A stretch of DNA of 64,000 nucleotides from Hahnella aquatica. Lineage in GTDB: Bacteria > Pseudomonadota > Gammaproteobacteria > Burkholderiales > Burkholderiaceae_A. This document shows, piece by piece, positions 1 to 8,228 of the stretch (position 1 is the stretch's first letter; each line of letters opens with the position of its first letter). The notes under the pieces are model-generated. The model had not been told where the DNA came from, ran no database searches, and saw only the letters and a list, made by a program, of their open reading frames with translations. The DNA is taken from NCBI GenBank assembly GCA_965194505.1, contig OZ239144.1:1550001-1614000 (forward strand), in the 5' to 3' direction. Both the position numbers and the translations under genes were made by a program.

Positions 1-564
1 GGAATCGGAGTCGTGGTAGTCGCCAAAGTGATGGCGAACGATCTGACCTGCATTTGCACCAACTTGAAATGCCATCAGACCGCTTACGCCACCCGTCACG
101 GCCGCCTCGGTGGTAACGCCTGCAACGCCTTGGTTTCCGCGGAATGTTCCATCCAGCAGGTTTACTCCGTTCCACTGCGTGTTTTTGACAATGCGGTTGA
201 ATTCAGACTTGAGGGATTGGAATTCCGCATTTAAGTATTGACGATCCTCTGAAGTGTTCGTGTCTGATGCGGACTGGACTGACAATTCACGCATGCGTTG
301 AAGCATGTTAGTCATTTCTACCATCGAGCCTTCAGCCGTTTGCAACAGTGCGATTGCGTCATTCGCGTTTTTGACGGACATGTTCAAACCCCGCACCATG
401 GAGCTCATATGAGTGCTGATGGCTAAGCCGGCTGCGTCGTCCTTTGCGCCGTTGATCTTCTGTCCAGTCGACAGACGCTCCATGGCAGTTGCCATATCGC
501 GTCCAACTTTGACACCAGACTGCTGCGCCACCAAAGCTTTAATGTTTGTATTCACAACTGACAT
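1..564 (-). CDS. fliC: Flagellin, N-terminal part (gene runs off the left edge)
   Basis: This is the structural protein of the flagellar filament. Translation from the ATG at 564 begins MSVVNTNIKALVAQQ and continues through the conserved D0/D1 signature with RLSTG and GAKDDAAGLAI, which is diagnostic of bacterial flagellins. Only about 188 residues are in the window and the C-terminus is missing, so total length cannot be judged. An AAGGAG ribosome site lies just upstream of the ATG. The gene is the last of a minus-strand series fliD-flaG-fliC and has its own sigma-28 promoter at 629-655, so it should be a late (class III) gene. Identity is very secure; the symbol fliC rather than flaA/flaB is conventional. 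Confidence 0.95.
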   Translation of the reverse strand, partial: MSVVNTNIKALVAQQSGVKVGRDMATAMERLSTGQKINGAKDDAAGLAISTHMSSMVRGLNMSVKNANDAIALLQTAEGSMVEMTNMLQRMRELSVQSASDTNTSEDRQYLNAEFQSLKSEFNRIVKNTQWNGVNLLDGTFRGNQGVAGVTTEAAVTGGVSGLMAFQVGANAGQIVRHHFGDYHDSDS

Positions 565-595
565 GGTCTTTCTCCTTCAATGTTAGGAAGCAATC

Positions 596-620
596 TCAGA
601 ACGACCGATGTCTGTTCTGA
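596..620 (-). other. Inverted repeat in the fliC leader
   Basis: TCAGAAC (596-602) and GTTCTGA (614-620) can pair into a 7-bp stem with an 11-nt loop. It lies immediately downstream of the fliC sigma-28 -10 element, so it would form at the extreme 5' end of the flagellin mRNA. A 5' stabilising hairpin is the likeliest role; a protein-binding site is also possible. Confidence 0.5.
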
Positions 621-628
621 TGCTCTCT

Positions 629-655
629 GAATCGGCAAGTGTTTGCCGCGCTTTA
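629..655 (-). promoter_or_regulatory. Sigma-28 (FliA) promoter of fliC
   Basis: On the minus strand TAAAGCGC, 11 bases, then GCCGATTC. This fits the enterobacterial FliA consensus TAAAGTTT-N11-GCCGATAA in spacing and in most positions. Transcription would start near 620, giving a leader of about 55 nt before the fliC ATG. Confidence 0.85.
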
Positions 656-664
656 GTCGATTGA

Positions 665-1042
665 TCAAAAAATGTCGTCATACAGCACGCCTTTGAGGTC
701 CTCAATGCTGTGCGCAACCCGAATCACCACTTCGGGGGGCAACTGCCGAACCACCTCGCCGGTGGATTGCTTGCGCACCGTCACGATCTCCCGGTTCAGG
801 CGCTCGTCGTACGAGAAGCCCAAATCTCGCTGCATTGTTTTCATCTGCTCGTTCAACTTCGCCACAGCCTCCTGAATCTGCTCGGAGAGCTTTACTGGAT
901 CGATGGAAAGCATGGGCAGCGGCTTCGAGACATCTGCCTTGGTCTCCGCCATTTTGGCTTCTGCTTTATCGGGCGGTGAGGTGACCGCGCGAACAGCCCC
1001 CGCTCCTTGGCTGCCGCTCACTTGATTAACCAGAGATTCCAT
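665..1042 (-). CDS. flaG: FlaG family protein
   Basis: This 125-residue protein has the FlaG arrangement: a low-complexity N-terminal half, a helix around residues 50-75, then a compact C-terminal part containing NREIVTVR and RQLPPEVV and ending ...GVLYDDIF. FlaG proteins affect filament length or flagellin export; their exact role is not settled. The gene sits between fliD and fliC, the usual place in polar-flagellum clusters. Its ribosome site overlaps a hairpin (1050-1076). No separate promoter was recognised, so it may be read through from the fliD promoter. Confidence 0.85.
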   Translation of the reverse strand: MESLVNQVSGSQGAGAVRAVTSPPDKAEAKMAETKADVSKPLPMLSIDPVKLSEQIQEAVAKLNEQMKTMQRDLGFSYDERLNREIVTVRKQSTGEVVRQLPPEVVIRVAHSIEDLKGVLYDDIF

Positions 1043-1049
1043 AAGGCAC

Positions 1050-1076
1050 CGCCCTTTCGAATAACGTCAAAGGGCG
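1050..1076 (-). other. Hairpin overlapping the flaG ribosome-binding region
   Basis: CGCCCTTT (1050-1057) and AAAGGGCG (1069-1076) form a perfect 8-bp stem with an 11-nt loop. The downstream arm on the minus strand contains the AAGGG that would serve as the flaG Shine-Dalgarno sequence, so folding could mask it. Confidence 0.5.
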
Positions 1077-1134
1077 ATGGCAGATGCCAAAACCCTTTTC
1101 TCACGTTTGAAGCATCGGAAGCGCAAACGGGAAC

Positions 1135-1152
1135 TTGAGGGCCGAGCCTCAA
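1135..1152 (-). other. Short inverted repeat after fliD
   Basis: TTGAGG/CCTCAA (1135-1140, 1147-1152) gives a 6-bp stem with a 6-nt loop about 35 nt after the fliD stop. No T-tract follows on the minus strand, so it does not look like an intrinsic terminator. It may be an mRNA 3' end barrier or chance. Confidence 0.3.
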
Positions 1153-1186
1153 ATTCCGACTAAATTACTTGGGAATTGTCTGCGGA

Positions 1187-2920
1187 CTAGTTCTTGTAGG
1201 CGGCCATCATGGCGTCAAAGGTGCCCTTTAGGCTATCTCGGGTGGCATTGGCCTGCCCAACAATGGAATCCATCACCCCGAACTGCCTAGAATATCGGGC
1301 CAACAAAGCCTCCATTCGCGTTTCCAGTGATTCGAGGTCCTTTTTGTAGCGGTCTAGCTGTTTATTTGCACTATTGGTCTGGGCCATCACCACACCGTCG
1401 GTCTTGAGCATGTCGTTGATGGTCTTGATGGCGTCCCCAGCCAAACCCCTGTTTGCCGTGCCCAACTCCGACTGGTTGTTGGTGTTGGCACTCAGGGCCA
1501 AGACCATGGCGTCGAACTTGCCCTCGAGCGCCGCGGTGAGTTCGTCGGCCTTGAGTTCCATTTTTCCCTCGCGGGTGATCGAAATGCCCAGGTCGCGAAG
1601 CGTGGAGACCTCCGTGCCGGGAGTGCTGGAGGGGCCAGTAAACAGCGCACGAATCTTGTTCCGAATGCCCCTGGCGGTGGAATCATTGGCCAATGAGCCG
1701 CTGAAGACGTCTTCGGGGTCCTCCGTGTTCTTCGGGCCCGTGAGGATATCCAGATCAGACATTGCATCGTTGTACGCGGTAACCAGGCCTTCGAACTTAG
1801 TTCGAACAGAATCGAGGTCTCGGGTAAGGGTGAGCACCTCGGCGCTGCTGGTGGTGCGTGTGAGGTTGAGTGTGACCCCAGGAATGGCATCGGTGATGTT
1901 GTTCGTGGTTCTGGTAATCGGCACCCCATCGATCTCAATAGAAGCGTCCGAGGCCGACTGAACTGAGGAAAAGGCCATGGCCGCAACGGTCGTGCCGGGA
2001 ACAAAGGGTTGATCCTCGCTTACGGCCATGGTCACACCAGTGGCATTGGCCGAAAATGATGCATCGGGAGCATAACCCTCGGTCGCATCATGTGTAAACA
2101 GGAGGGTGCCGTTGCCGCTGTCGGTCAGGACACGGCCCGGGAAACTGAGGAAAGTCGCGCTGGAGTTAAGCCTCGCGTGCACCTTTGTAGCAACCTGCGC
2201 CGCGGTATCCCCCGCCTCCACATCAACTGAAACACCCGCAACAGTGATGGTGCCAGACGCAGATGCGGCACCAAAAGTCAGCTTCTGGCGTTCGGCGGTG
2301 CCGTCGCCCTTGTCACCTGTCATTGTGAAGCTACTGGCGGCACCGGTCTCACCTGTAAGCACGATCTTGAATGGATTGCTGGCGGCACCGGTATTGAGAA
2401 GCTGCGCAGTAACGCCGAGGCCGGCAGAGTTGATGGCCCCAACAACTGAGCCTGCCGTGGCGTTGGCTGCACTGATGCTGATCGTGGTGGAGTCGCCCCC
2501 ATTCTTGCGAAGATAGAGGTAGAAGGGCTCCCCGCCGTTGATCGCAGTGGTCGCCGCCGCGAATCCGGTATCGGACAGGCGCCGCTGCGCCTTGGCCAGG
2601 CTTAACACCTCAACGGAATAAGCCCCGGGCAGCGCACTCGACGTCGCGGTGGCGCCAAAGGCAGTGGAACCTCCCGTCGACACAGCAAGGCTGTTGAAGT
2701 CCGTTGCATCGTTGAGGCCCTGAAATGCGGTCTTCAGATTATTCAAAATGGCCATGGCTGCGCCGTAGCCGGAGATTCGCGCCTCGGTCTTCTCAATCTT
2801 CTTGTTGATGAGATTTTCTTTGGGCGCACGCTCCGCATCGACCAGGCTCTTGGCCAAAGATTTAGTATCAACCCCGGAACCGGCGCCAAAGGCGCTCACA
2901 AAGTTGGTGTCAACTGCCAT
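1187..2920 (-). CDS. fliD: Flagellar filament cap protein FliD (HAP2)
   Basis: FliD forms the cap under which flagellin monomers fold at the filament tip. The 577-residue protein has the typical N-terminus (GSGVDTKSLAKSLVDAE, residues 14-30), a heptad-rich helix at 35-70, a variable middle, and a helical C-terminus with YKKDLESLETRMEALLARYSRQFG near the end (written here as the region around residues 525-550). Length is somewhat above the usual 450-500 because of inserted beta-rich modules. Residues about 211-300 resemble a block in FlgK (see findings). A sigma-28 promoter candidate precedes it at 2951-2976. Confidence 0.95.
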   Translation of the reverse strand: MAVDTNFVSAFGAGSGVDTKSLAKSLVDAERAPKENLINKKIEKTEARISGYGAAMAILNNLKTAFQGLNDATDFNSLAVSTGGSTAFGATATSSALPGAYSVEVLSLAKAQRRLSDTGFAAATTAINGGEPFYLYLRKNGGDSTTISISAANATAGSVVGAINSAGLGVTAQLLNTGAASNPFKIVLTGETGAASSFTMTGDKGDGTAERQKLTFGAASASGTITVAGVSVDVEAGDTAAQVATKVHARLNSSATFLSFPGRVLTDSGNGTLLFTHDATEGYAPDASFSANATGVTMAVSEDQPFVPGTTVAAMAFSSVQSASDASIEIDGVPITRTTNNITDAIPGVTLNLTRTTSSAEVLTLTRDLDSVRTKFEGLVTAYNDAMSDLDILTGPKNTEDPEDVFSGSLANDSTARGIRNKIRALFTGPSSTPGTEVSTLRDLGISITREGKMELKADELTAALEGKFDAMVLALSANTNNQSELGTANRGLAGDAIKTINDMLKTDGVVMAQTNSANKQLDRYKKDLESLETRMEALLARYSRQFGVMDSIVGQANATRDSLKGTFDAMMAAYKN

Positions 2921-2950
2921 GGTGTTGAGTCGCCTGAATCATCTTGTTGG

Positions 2951-2976
2951 GAATCGGCCTGGCGCCGAAAACTTGA
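2951..2976 (-). promoter_or_regulatory. Sigma-28 promoter candidate of fliD
   Basis: Minus strand TCAAGTTT, 10 bases, GCCGATTC. The -10 octamer is identical to that of the fliC, flgM and fliS sites; the spacer is one base shorter than the consensus 11. It sits in the 66-bp gap between the flgL stop and the fliD start. Confidence 0.65.
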
Positions 2977-2986
2977 GTCATGTGCA

Positions 2987-3910
2987 TCAGCGGATGTATT
3001 CAAAGAGGCTCAGCCTCGAAATCTGGGCAAAACTGGCCTGACTGGCCTCCAGCGCCAGCATCTGCTTTTGCATCTTGGTCACAGCCTCGGTGTAATCAAG
3101 GTCTTCTGCTTCACTGAGTACCAGCTGCAGTTGAAGCCTTGTTTCTTCCAGCACGGCGCGCTGCCCCGTCACCACATTCATGTCAGACCCCACCCGAGCG
3201 ATCGAGAGGGACACACTGTCTGAAAGGTTGGTGAGCTCAGCAATGCCTCGGTTCATGTTCGCTCGATCGGAGGATCGGACCGCAGCCACCAGATCCTGAA
3301 CACTTTGGAAAAAGCTCACACCAAACTGGCTGCCATCGGCATCGGTCCGCACCACGCGATCGAACACCTGAGTGCCGGTGCGGTTGGCCCTCAACTGGCG
3401 CTGATCGCCCACATCCACGAGGTTGACGGTTTCGTCGCCTTGGTAGATCACTTCGCCATCCGCCTGCTGAGAGAACGCCGGGGTAAACACCCGCGAACCA
3501 CTGAATAGATACGCTCCATTGGCGTCTCGGGTGTTCGCAAAGGACAGCAGGTCTTCTTGAAGGCCCTGCATCTCAATGGCTATGATCTCTCGGTCTTTGG
3601 GGCCGTTGGTGTCGTTCGAGGCCTGAATGGCGAGTTCCTTGAGCCGGGTGAGCAGATTGCTCACCCCTTCAAGGGCAGTTTCCTCGGTCTTCAAGCGATT
3701 CTCGGTGGTTTGAATGGCCTGCTCGAAGCTCTCTTGGCGGGCGATCACGCTCTTTAAGCGTTGAATGCTCACGGCCTCCTCAGGCGCATCACTGGGCCGC
3801 AGCACATTCTTGCCGCTAGAGAGCTGGGCCTGAGACTGGGCCAACTTGGACTGGCTGGTGGTCATCTGGCTCACAGCCCGGTCGTATAGGTAAGTAGTGG
3901 AAATCTTCAT
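2987..3910 (-). CDS. flgL: Hook-filament junction protein FlgL (HAP3)
   Basis: FlgL is the second junction protein between hook and filament. The 307-residue sequence starts MKISTTYLYDRAVSQM and has the flagellin-like N-terminal helix (QSKLAQSQAQLSSGKNV, LRPSDAPEEA) and C-terminal helix ending in ...ISRLSLFEYIR. Length matches the family (about 300). It follows flgK by 12 nt and is surely co-transcribed with it. Confidence 0.95.
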   Translation of the reverse strand: MKISTTYLYDRAVSQMTTSQSKLAQSQAQLSSGKNVLRPSDAPEEAVSIQRLKSVIARQESFEQAIQTTENRLKTEETALEGVSNLLTRLKELAIQASNDTNGPKDREIIAIEMQGLQEDLLSFANTRDANGAYLFSGSRVFTPAFSQQADGEVIYQGDETVNLVDVGDQRQLRANRTGTQVFDRVVRTDADGSQFGVSFFQSVQDLVAAVRSSDRANMNRGIAELTNLSDSVSLSIARVGSDMNVVTGQRAVLEETRLQLQLVLSEAEDLDYTEAVTKMQKQMLALEASQASFAQISRLSLFEYIR

Positions 3911-3922
3911 GGTTTAGCCCAA

Positions 3923-6900
3923 TCAACGAATGCCGAGAATGGCGTCAAACAGTACGCTGGCGGTTTGCATCACCTTGGCCGAGGCCTGGTAGGCCTGCTG
4001 GAACCGAATAAGATCAGCCGCCTCCTGGTCTAGGCTCACGCCAGAGACCTTGTCTCTGGCCTGCACGGCCTGGTCTTTCACGACCTCGAGCGCCTGCTTG
4101 GCAATGCCAGCCTGAAAGGCGACGTTGCCGGTGTCACCCACCAGGTTTCCGTAGGCTTCCGAGAGCGTATACGTGCCCCCCACCACACGCTGGTTCTGGA
4201 GTTCGCCCAAACGAAGGGCGGTCCCGTTGTTGCCAATGCCGTCCTGGTTGCCGTCCACCAAAAAGCGATCGCCCGCCACGGGCTCCGCATTGAGCCGCAG
4301 GGTCACGCCCCGATAACTCACGCCATGGGCAGGGTCGAAGACCCGCTCGGCCACAATGGTATTTGTGAGCACGTCCCGAATTTCGTAGGTACCCTCGCCC
4401 GTGAAAGACACCTCGAAGGGCTCTGCGCGCAGAGTCTCCACTGCATCACGGCTTCCTTCTTCGAAAGTAGCCCCAAGTCGAAAGCTTGCGCCAGACTCGC
4501 CCTGCGCAAAGACCAACAAGTCCTCTTTCACCTCTCCAACGAGGTACACACCTGTTCGAAAACCCAAGGCGGCAAGCTGATCCGTGCCACCCGTCTGGCC
4601 CAGCCCAAGCCGAATCTGACTGTCCCGGGCATCTGGATTGGACGGAATGTCCACATAGGCATCTCGAATGGTCGAGACCAGTACAGACGGCGTTGTCGAT
4701 GTCGTCTTAACGGCCGCCACCAAATCGACATTCTCTTCATCGATTCGATAGGTGATGGTTACCCTGCCCTCGTGCACGGAAACAGAGCGGCCAGACTGTG
4801 GTCCGAACGCGGCAGACTCTCTTAAGGCTGCGGCAACCTTGGTGGCCACTTGATTCGCGGTCTCACCCAACACCAAGGGCACAGAGATGCCACCAACAGA
4901 AATACTTCCCTTGGCGTCCACAGCACTCGAGAAGTTGATGGCCTGCTGCTCACCGACATTCTCCATCTCGCGAGTAAAAGTTAGAGACTGTTTGGCAACT
5001 TTGTCTTCAAGAAAGTCATTGACGGTCACGGTCACGCCAAACGTCTTTGAGAACTCCTCGAGTGCGCCTCCCCGGGCATAGGCACTGGGCACACCAAGCA
5101 CCCGGTTATAGCTGTGAGCATCAAAATAGGCCTTCAGGTGCGTCGCGTCGAGCGAGTACTGACCATTCGTAGCTGCCCCAAAGGCATTCATTGTCGTTCC
5201 AGGAAGAGGAAGGTCTAGGGTGACCTGATCCCCGACATCATTCGTGCGCGTCAACTGGAGCTTGGGGCCGCCCGAACCATCATCGACAAGTTTGAGTTGA
5301 CCAAGTGCCACACCGTTGAGGTCGAAGTCTCCCTCGTTGTAAATCACATCGCCAATGGCAGCCTTGATGTCACCGATGGCTGTGCTGGTTACGGAGGCTG
5401 GCGTGCGCTCGATGGCGCCATACACATGGTCCAGGGTCAGTTGAGGGACTTCCTGTACGTCGGCTCGAACACCATAGAACAAGTCCATGCCCCGATAGGA
5501 ATCACCTCCAGCCACATTCAAATACTGGTGAGAATATGTGGCCCCCGCCGAGAAAGTCACTCCAGCCAGGCGAGACAGACGAAGCGCCTCCTCCCCGGCC
5601 TCATCGTAAAGCGCCGCCATCTCCACATCGGTCAGCTCATCTCGGCCCAGGCGATCTTTTTCCACCTGTATCCGCTCCGCGGAGGGCTCATAGAACTGCC
5701 CCAGCAAATGGCGCCCATCGCGGGTCATCACCTGCAGGTTGAGCGGCTGGGTTCCAACCTCACCCAAAAACAGCGTGGTGTCTTTGTAGCCTGCGGGCAC
5801 GATGGCAATCGGTGTGGCCTTGGGGCCACTGAAACGCACGGCCTCAGAAGCCAGAATGTTGTTGTCCAGCCGGTCGAAGTCGGGGGCGTCGCCCACCACG
5901 CTGTCGAGCCACAGGCCGCGGTCGGCGCTGAAGTCCTCAGGAGTCTCGAACAGGCTGGCGCTCACCTTGCTGGGGTTGAACTGGTTTTCAATCACCCGGA
6001 ACCGTGCAGCAGCGGCCACGCGGTTGGGGTCATCCACCGCCACGCGCAGGCCAGCCGAGGGTGAGTTTGCAATGTTCAGGAACAGAATCTCGCCGTCTTT
6101 GGCCTCGCCAGAGAGATCGAGCTGAATGCCATTCAAGGCCACGCTCTTGGTGCCCGTGGTGGTCTCTCCCGACACGGTGTCGGTGAGTGTCCACTGGCCA
6201 CGGCTGATGATTTCATCAATACGGCCACCGTCACTGCTGGTGCTCACCTGAAGGTTGAAGGCGCCCAACACATCGCTGGTCACCAGCAAATCGGTGCCCG
6301 TGCCGTCGTCCACATTGATCTGCAGGCCAAAGGCACCACCAACAGAGGAGCCATTACCACCCTCCAGGAACGTACGCAGCTGCGCTTGTACTTCGTCCAG
6401 GTCGATATCGGCACCCTCGGCCAGGGTGGTTCCGGCATCCGAGCCAGTCGAGAGCGCACCGGAGACGGTCAATCGCCTCTCGGCCCCGTTTAGGTTCACG
6501 GTGATCTGCTCACCCACCTTGAACTGGCCCATGAGCACCACGTTGTTGATCTGCCCGGCGTTGGCCCGGTAATCCAGCCGCAGCGTGTTGGCGGAATAGG
6601 TGGCCAAGTCCAGCACGCTGGCGCTGTATCGCACGTCCGTGTCGCCACTGTTAGAGACCATCGAGAACTGGGGGTCGATTCGGAAGAGGTCGCCGCCGTT
6701 GCGGCCTTCCAGGTCAATGCCCTCGCGGTGGATGGCATTGGCCTCAATGGCCAAGGTACGCGCCAGGTTGTCCAGCCCCGTGAAGCTGGGCTCGAGCAAC
6801 TGGCTGCGGAAGTTCATCAGCCCCGAAATGCTGCCCCCGGAGAATCCAAACACGGTCTCTGCCCGGGGCGAGGCGGCATCAATCACGAGGTCTACCTTGC

Positions 6901-7663
6901 CCACCGACGAGGGGTTCATCACAGCCGTGACGCGCCGGAAGGTGTCGCCATTCACAATTTCTCCGCCGCTGGATGAGGCCCCAATGGACACCACCACCTG
7001 GCCGTTGCTGCGCTCGGTGACCTGCACCTTGGCAAGCGCCGCCATCTGGCGAAGAATCTCGTCGCGCTGGTCCATGATGGCCGGCGGCTGACGTTCGATG
7101 ATCTTGGTCTTGCCCAACTGGGCATTGACCAGTGCAAGCTGCCCACTCAGGCTGTTGAGCGAATCGGTCTCGCTCTTCAAGGCCTCGGCGGTCTCTTGGG
7201 CCACCAGGTTCAACTGGGTATTAAGCCCCTGGAAGCGAGAGGCCAGGGCCTCGGCCTTGCTGATGAACTGGGCCCGCAGAATGATGGAAGAAGAATCGGT
7301 GGCGAGCTGCCGGGCCGAGTCAAAAAATTGGTCGAACGCCGAGAGCAGGCCCACCTCTTCATTGCCCATGATGTCCACCACGCGATTGGCGTAGTTCACC
7401 AGCGGGCCTTGGGTGCCGAGTTCGGTGTTGGCATTGCGAAGGCTGTTCTCAATGAAGGCATCGTAGAGCCGCTTGATGCCCGTGACGTTCACACCGGTGC
7501 CCAGGTAGCTCGTGCCGTAGGAGCGCGGCGCGTTTTCAATGAGACCCGCCTCTTGCCGGGTGTAGCCCGCGCTGTCTACGTTGGCGATGTTGTTGGCCAC
7601 CGTGCCCAGGGCACGCTGGTAGGCCGCAACCGCGGAGCCGGCAATGGAGACGAGGTCACTCAT
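3923..7663 (-). CDS. flgK: Hook-filament junction protein FlgK (HAP1), greatly enlarged
   Basis: FlgK joins hook to filament. The first ~330 residues are canonical: NNIANVDSAGYTRQ at 24-37, LGTGVNV, DQRDEILRQMA near 198-208, and the NAIHREGIDLEG segment at 309-320. The last ~90 are also canonical, with VSGVSLDQEAADLIRFQQAY near 1207-1226 and ...LFDAILGIR at the end. Between them lies about 800 residues of beta-rich, Gly/Asp/Thr-rich sequence, making 1246 residues against a usual 450-650. Residues 907-975 resemble a module in FliD. The reading frame is intact throughout, so this is an expanded surface domain, not a pseudogene. Confidence 0.93.
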   Translation of the reverse strand: MSDLVSIAGSAVAAYQRALGTVANNIANVDSAGYTRQEAGLIENAPRSYGTSYLGTGVNVTGIKRLYDAFIENSLRNANTELGTQGPLVNYANRVVDIMGNEEVGLLSAFDQFFDSARQLATDSSSIILRAQFISKAEALASRFQGLNTQLNLVAQETAEALKSETDSLNSLSGQLALVNAQLGKTKIIERQPPAIMDQRDEILRQMAALAKVQVTERSNGQVVVSIGASSSGGEIVNGDTFRRVTAVMNPSSVGKVDLVIDAASPRAETVFGFSGGSISGLMNFRSQLLEPSFTGLDNLARTLAIEANAIHREGIDLEGRNGGDLFRIDPQFSMVSNSGDTDVRYSASVLDLATYSANTLRLDYRANAGQINNVVLMGQFKVGEQITVNLNGAERRLTVSGALSTGSDAGTTLAEGADIDLDEVQAQLRTFLEGGNGSSVGGAFGLQINVDDGTGTDLLVTSDVLGAFNLQVSTSSDGGRIDEIISRGQWTLTDTVSGETTTGTKSVALNGIQLDLSGEAKDGEILFLNIANSPSAGLRVAVDDPNRVAAAARFRVIENQFNPSKVSASLFETPEDFSADRGLWLDSVVGDAPDFDRLDNNILASEAVRFSGPKATPIAIVPAGYKDTTLFLGEVGTQPLNLQVMTRDGRHLLGQFYEPSAERIQVEKDRLGRDELTDVEMAALYDEAGEEALRLSRLAGVTFSAGATYSHQYLNVAGGDSYRGMDLFYGVRADVQEVPQLTLDHVYGAIERTPASVTSTAIGDIKAAIGDVIYNEGDFDLNGVALGQLKLVDDGSGGPKLQLTRTNDVGDQVTLDLPLPGTTMNAFGAATNGQYSLDATHLKAYFDAHSYNRVLGVPSAYARGGALEEFSKTFGVTVTVNDFLEDKVAKQSLTFTREMENVGEQQAINFSSAVDAKGSISVGGISVPLVLGETANQVATKVAAALRESAAFGPQSGRSVSVHEGRVTITYRIDEENVDLVAAVKTTSTTPSVLVSTIRDAYVDIPSNPDARDSQIRLGLGQTGGTDQLAALGFRTGVYLVGEVKEDLLVFAQGESGASFRLGATFEEGSRDAVETLRAEPFEVSFTGEGTYEIRDVLTNTIVAERVFDPAHGVSYRGVTLRLNAEPVAGDRFLVDGNQDGIGNNGTALRLGELQNQRVVGGTYTLSEAYGNLVGDTGNVAFQAGIAKQALEVVKDQAVQARDKVSGVSLDQEAADLIRFQQAYQASAKVMQTASVLFDAILGIR

Positions 7664-7678
7664 GGCTCATGCCCCGCG

Positions 7679-8227
7679 CTAGCGGTGGCCCCCCATCATC
7701 TTGTTGAGATCGATGGGCAGGTTGGTCTTGGCCTTGGGCAGGGCAAGGCCCGAGGCCAGCTCCACGTTCAAGGGCAATCCTTTTAACTTTGGCGCTACAG
7801 GCAGCCCCTTCTGGGCCGATTCCTTCAGTAAGGCCATGCGCCCGGCCAACACTTCTGCGGTGGCGGGGTCGGCCGAGGGGTCCACATGAACCTGGCCCGG
7901 CTGATTGCGCTCAAAAGATTTCACGAGCATGTCGGCCAGGCCCACGCCGCCCTTCTTGGCCATCTCTTGGGCAATTTCTTGGTCAAAGAGGGCCTCGTAG
8001 GTCTTTGTGGTGGAAGACCCCATGAGGTCGCCCTCTTCGTTCGAGGCCGTGGCCTCCCGCATGGTCTTGATCATGATCTGCAGAAACATGGACTCAAACT
8101 GCTCAGCCGCCTTGCGAAGTGCCGGGTTGCTGGCGGCGTCTTTGGTCTGCGCTGCCTGGGCCCGCAACTGACCAAGGCCTTGGAAGTCCAAGGCGCTGCG
8201 GACATCTCCGGATTCGTTCACGTTCAC
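7679..8227 (-). CDS. flgJ: Rod assembly protein FlgJ, rod-binding domain only
   Basis: This 182-residue protein carries the FlgJ N-terminal rod-binding domain: KAAEQFESMFLQIMIKTMREA around residues 44-64 and YEALFDQEIAQEMAKKGGVGLADML around 82-106. The C-terminal muramidase domain found in enterobacterial FlgJ is absent. The peptidoglycan-cutting activity may instead come from the LysM lytic transglycosylase at 16429-17400. It follows flgI with one base between stop and start. Confidence 0.9.
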   Translation of the reverse strand: MNVNESGDVRSALDFQGLGQLRAQAAQTKDAASNPALRKAAEQFESMFLQIMIKTMREATASNEEGDLMGSSTTKTYEALFDQEIAQEMAKKGGVGLADMLVKSFERNQPGQVHVDPSADPATAEVLAGRMALLKESAQKGLPVAPKLKGLPLNVELASGLALPKAKTNLPIDLNKMMGGHR

Positions 8228-8228
8228 C

